From contig OW569369.1 of the NCBI GenBank assembly GCA_937625935.1, forward strand, positions 310,001-374,000: a stretch of DNA of 64,000 bases. The letters run 5' to 3'. The notes beneath the pieces were generated by a model. That model did not search any database. It was not told the origin of the DNA and saw nothing but the letters and a program-made list of their open reading frames with translations. This stretch comes from Tetramitus jugosus. Taxonomy: Eukaryota > Heterolobosea > Eutetramitea > Acrasida > Vahlkampfiidae. Made by a program: the position numbers and the translations under genes. Positions 61,348 to 64,000 of this stretch are shown here, piece by piece (position 1 is the first letter of the stretch; each line of letters begins with the position of its first letter).

Positions 61348-61584
61348 TTATGTTTTTTTTACAAACTTAATGTTACAAGGAGTGGTGATATTAAGGACTC
61401 CGGAAATCTTGAACCGGGGAGTGGGAAAAGTACCCCAGTGCTTCTCAGGAGGAAATCCGTGACTGATCAAGTAGTCATTATGATCTTCGTACACTTTCAT
61501 GTAAGCATCTCTCATCGTTACTGGCAATTCCATTGGCTTATGGAACCAATGATGGAGTTCTTCCTTCAAAATTTTATGTGCTTC
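61348..61584 (-). pseudogene. Partial tandem copy of the PLGRKT-like C-terminus
   Basis: The minus strand encodes EAHKILKEELHHWFHKPMEL, then DAYMKVYEDHNDYLISHGFP and PEKHWGTF, then stops. It parallels residues 110-165 of the adjacent gene (EARKILKEENHWFCQPMDL, GYPPEKHWGRF). It begins exactly at a TTTAG acceptor-like site (61585-61587). No matching membrane spans were found upstream to 62028. So it is either the last exon of a gene whose earlier exons are too diverged to see, or a truncated duplicate. Conservation of reading frame and of PPEKHWG argues that it is or was translated. Confidence 0.45.
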
Positions 61585-62028
61585 CTAAACCGAAAGAAAA
61601 CGCCTGAAATCGGTTCCGTTCGCTGTTCGAAAAGTTCCACCGGTGCTTTTGGCCAAAACAGGAATCTTCCTCCCGTCGAAAGGAGGGATGACCATGACAT
61701 TGCTGATCGATTCCTTGCTCACAAGACAATCAGAAAGAACTTTTGATCTGGTGTTCATGGCCATGGTGGAGCTCCATTATGGTTCTTAGAGTATTTTTGT
61801 TTATTTTTGACTTCTGGGACACAGGGATTCCCGGATGACATTTTTTTGACTCCCGAGCCGCTCCACCTCTGTTTTGTTCTTCCTTTTTGGTTGATACCTG
61901 GAGAAGTCTGCACATGCGTCATGTCTCAAGGTAGAGCAGTCCGAAACGGGACAACAACGAGTCACGCGCCAGGTTAGAAAGGTAGATGCAGCAGTGGAGT
62001 TCAATGGTAGCTTTATTTGTAGCGGGGC
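61585..62028 (-). other. Stretch without a confident gene
   Basis: 444 bases. One short minus-strand frame from ATG 61764 is open for 59 codons (VMVIPPFDGRKIPVLAKSTG) up to the TAG just before the PLGRKT fragment. It could be part of a chimeric gene but has no recognised similarity. Nothing else stands out. Confidence 0.35.
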
Positions 62029-62866
62029 TTATCTCAGTGTCATGGCGTGCCAATCTAGCACATCCATGACATACTCAACTTGGTCATCCACAATAAATAC
62101 AATCAACAAATTGTTGATCTCTCGTAGATCTTTACTGTTCATTGTCATCAAACGCTTGTTGTGCACGTTCTGCACAGTCACCATCCATCTCTCCTCATCT
62201 CCTTCTTGTTGTTTGTAAATCTTGTGGATCATTCCAATCCTATGTCACCAATTGAGGTAGGTCAACATTGATACAATCACACAAAATGCAGAGGAATACA
62301 TACGATCGGTCCTTGAACCTGACAAAACTGTTCTGAAAGGTTCTTTGCCTGACATGAGCTCTGGACTCTACCAATCTTCCATCAATTCTAGCGTACTTGA
62401 ACACTGTTTGACTGAAATCCCTAGTTGATGACGACTTTTGTTTGTCTTGACCGTAAATAAAGACAGACCGGTCATCATTAGATGTAGTGGGCAATCACCA
62501 TCTTTTTGCTCTTTCATCACAAGTGTTAGTCAGGACAACTGAACAAGCACACAGCAAGTCATTCACATACCTTCATTCGTTGTAGTACTTTTCTTGTCGT
62601 ATCATCCTTCACTTCACTCATTCGACGGTCCGAGAACTGATAGAGCGGTATCGCTTCTGACAATCCCTTCTCAACACGATAGGTGCCATGTATCCCACTG
62701 AGAACAATCTTGTTAAAACTCTCAAACGGAAAGGCACTATAGCAGATCAACGGTCCATGTCTCTTGTAACACCAGCCATAATGAATGAGCAAATGAATGT
62801 TGTAGGTGGCCCGATCATACCCATAGAGAGTTTGGAATCCTTTGACATAGTCGAACAATTTTGCTT
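62029..62866 (-). CDS. Transposase-associated C-terminal domain gene, three exons seen, 5' end unresolved
   Basis: Exon A (about 62866-62571) encodes FDYVKGFQTLYGYDRATYNI, then HLLIHYGWCYKRHGPLICYS and AFPFESFNKIVLSGIHGT. This pattern (ELYG...YNxHLLxH...GPLxxYSAFxFE) is typical of the C-terminal region of Tnp2/DUF4218-type and related transposase-derived proteins. Donor AAG|GTATGTGAATG ends it in phase 0. Exon B is proposed at 62434-62304 (acceptor uncertain). Exon C is 62239-62029, joined by GTATGTATT...GACATAG and restoring RFKDRS-IGMIHKIYKQQEGD. The 5' part is not found: upstream frames change near 62866. It may be a domesticated transposon gene or a remnant. Intact splice signals and frames argue against simple decay. 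Confidence 0.45.
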
Positions 62867-63137
62867 TCCATCCCAGTTGTGTTGATCAACAGAGGAGTCA
62901 CCATCGACTCTAATTCTTTTCCAACATCTCTGATGTTCTTCTCTTTCCATTTGTCTCCAATTCTTCTTATTGCTTTGTTGTTGTTGACGGGAAGTTCGTA
63001 TGTTTTGGATTTTTGTATCCCTTTGCGGAGTAATTTCTGTACTTGGTTGACTGGCGCCACCTGTCGGAAATTTTTGTTTCGACTGGCAAACAAAAACAAC
63101 AACTACGGTATACAATGTCAAGCTCTACTGCCTCGCA

Positions 63138-63578
63138 ATGAAAACAATGATTTTAATTGCTGGTCCGGCCCTGGGTTTAGATCCTCTGGGAGTTAGCTAT
63201 GCCTTGCCCAGTGCTGCCAAGAAATTGGAACGAACAAACTTGAAGCGAGAGGATGTCAAAAAGATTGTTTCTCTCGCAACGCTTCATTGTACCTTCTTCA
63301 AGGAGAAGAAGAGGAAGGAAGATGTATTGAAAAAGCAAGCAATCTATAATGGAAGGGATGATACTCTGTTGAAGATTGCCATGAGTGCTCAGGCTGCTCT
63401 GAAAAGTCGCAAGAAGTTCTCCGAATATGTGTCTGTTGCATTGAGAGCATTGCATGCCGATAGAATCGACGGTAGCAACAAGAGACTGAGAGAACCTACG
63501 GTACCAGAAGATACTGAACAAGATAACGGTTGTAGTACAACCAAGAGAGCAAGAACTAGCTCTTACATTGAAGAATAA
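63138..63578 (+). CDS. Hypothetical small basic protein, 146 aa
   Basis: ATG 63138 opens MKTMILIAGPALGLDPLGVS. A Lys/Arg-rich helical middle follows (FFKEKKRKEDVLKKQAIYNG, ALKSRKKFSEYVSVALRAL). The tail carries a possible nuclear signal (TTKRARTSS). No known domain is seen. Codon use and the absence of stops support a real gene. It could be the last exon of a longer gene, because sequence before the ATG is also coding-like, but no clear acceptor was found. Confidence 0.4.
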   Translation: MKTMILIAGPALGLDPLGVSYALPSAAKKLERTNLKREDVKKIVSLATLHCTFFKEKKRKEDVLKKQAIYNGRDDTLLKIAMSAQAALKSRKKFSEYVSVALRALHADRIDGSNKRLREPTVPEDTEQDNGCSTTKRARTSSYIEE

Positions 63579-63823
63579 ACATCCAATCATTTGAAACAAA
63601 ATGAGAGCTGCTTCTTTTTGTTGGTTGAGGAGCTTCCAACACCAAACAACGTCACTTGCTCAGGTAGAGCAAGCCATGGAGCTCGAACCCAGAGCACCCT
63701 CCTGCTGTGCAATGAACCGTACTCTCACTCTGACAACTGGCGCAACCAAAGACCCAAAAGAACGCTACCTGACACGCCGAGGGGCAAGGCGGCGCTTTAT
63801 TTTTTTACCCGGGGAACCCCAAT

Positions 63824-64000
63824 TCAACCTTCCATCAGAAGTTCGAGGAGGTTGACATAAGACATGTCCTTTCGAGCTCCCATCAAGAACGATAAAGATG
63901 TGGTTGTGTTCTTGTAATCCACATGATAACGCTCTCTTAGAGTGGCAATAGATCCCGAAAGCGTGGAGTACACGTTTCCAATGAATGACTTTGCCAACAC
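63824..64000 (-). CDS. 3' end of an unidentified gene (runs off the window)
   Basis: Fifty-eight codons are open from the window edge to TGA at 63826-63824. The text is soundly protein-like: VLAKSFIGNVYSTLSGSIAT, LRERYHVDYKNTTTSLSFLM, MSYVNLLELLMEG. The helical, balanced composition suggests the end of a folded domain, not a shadow frame. The family cannot be identified from this piece. A plus-strand frame over the same place is Arg-rich and less convincing. Confidence 0.4.
   Translation of the reverse strand: MLAKSFIGNVYSTLSGSIATLRERYHVDYKNTTTSLSFLMGARKDMSYVNLLELLMEG

Noticed and set aside
63660-63720. A tRNA-like B-box (GGTTCGAGCTCC on the minus strand)
   Set aside because: The flanking bases do not form a T-stem, acceptor or anticodon arm.
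63601-63855. An 84-codon plus-strand ORF from ATG 63601
   Set aside because: It is Arg-rich with no recognisable motif, and its end overlaps a more protein-like minus-strand frame that runs off the window.

Overview
The window reads as a eukaryotic nuclear contig from a free-living protist. The best guess is a heterolobosean amoeba of the Naegleria type. This is inferred from several things: compact genes on both strands with short spacers, sparse short introns (about 57 to 230 bases) with GTATGT or GTAAGT donors and CTAAC-like branch sites, Asn/Gln/Ser homopolymer runs fed by AAC/CAA repeats at moderate AT content, standard stop codons, and multi-domain class III cyclases. No database was searched, so the species is not proven.

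Layout. 0-4.5 kb: start of a C2-domain gene, tRNA-Thr, adenylate kinase, COQ2 prenyltransferase, SmD3. 4.8-20 kb: an eight-exon membrane-bound PAS adenylyl cyclase, DEAD-box helicase DBP4/DDX10, a protein with at least three PH domains plus a beta-helix, and a very large multi-pass membrane protein of unknown family. 20-29 kb: Hub1/UBL5, ribosomal stalk protein P0, an insulysin-type M16 protease, bacterial-type glyoxalase I, and a C2 protein. 28.8-46 kb: two unknown genes (one perhaps transposase-derived), a PA-domain secretory protein, ABHD11-like hydrolase, 2-Cys peroxiredoxin, centrin, tRNA-Pro, a DFD-type AGC kinase, sphingosine-kinase-like lipid kinase, a mitochondrial-looking repeat protein, and threonyl-tRNA synthetase.

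46.2-52.3 kb is a mobile-DNA island. It holds an inverted/direct repeat cassette, decayed 3' pieces of non-LTR retrotransposons, and a complete-ended hAT DNA transposon with 15-bp terminal inverted repeats and a perfect 8-bp target duplication. The transposon carries a broken transposase and a second antisense ORF. The larger retrotransposon remnant stops about 30 bp upstream of a tRNA-Val gene.

52.5-64 kb: a second, differently built class III cyclase, a disordered protein, a helical-repeat/PH protein with a 25-base first exon, a PLGRKT-like membrane protein with a partial tandem copy, a gene with a transposase-associated C-terminal domain, one small unknown gene, and the 3' end of a gene running off the edge.

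Themes. Signalling is over-represented: two cyclases, an AGC kinase, a lipid kinase, and PH and C2 proteins. The rest is core housekeeping. Genes are independent eukaryotic units, not operons; many pairs are convergent with 19 to 130 bp between stops or divergent over 120 to 420 bp.
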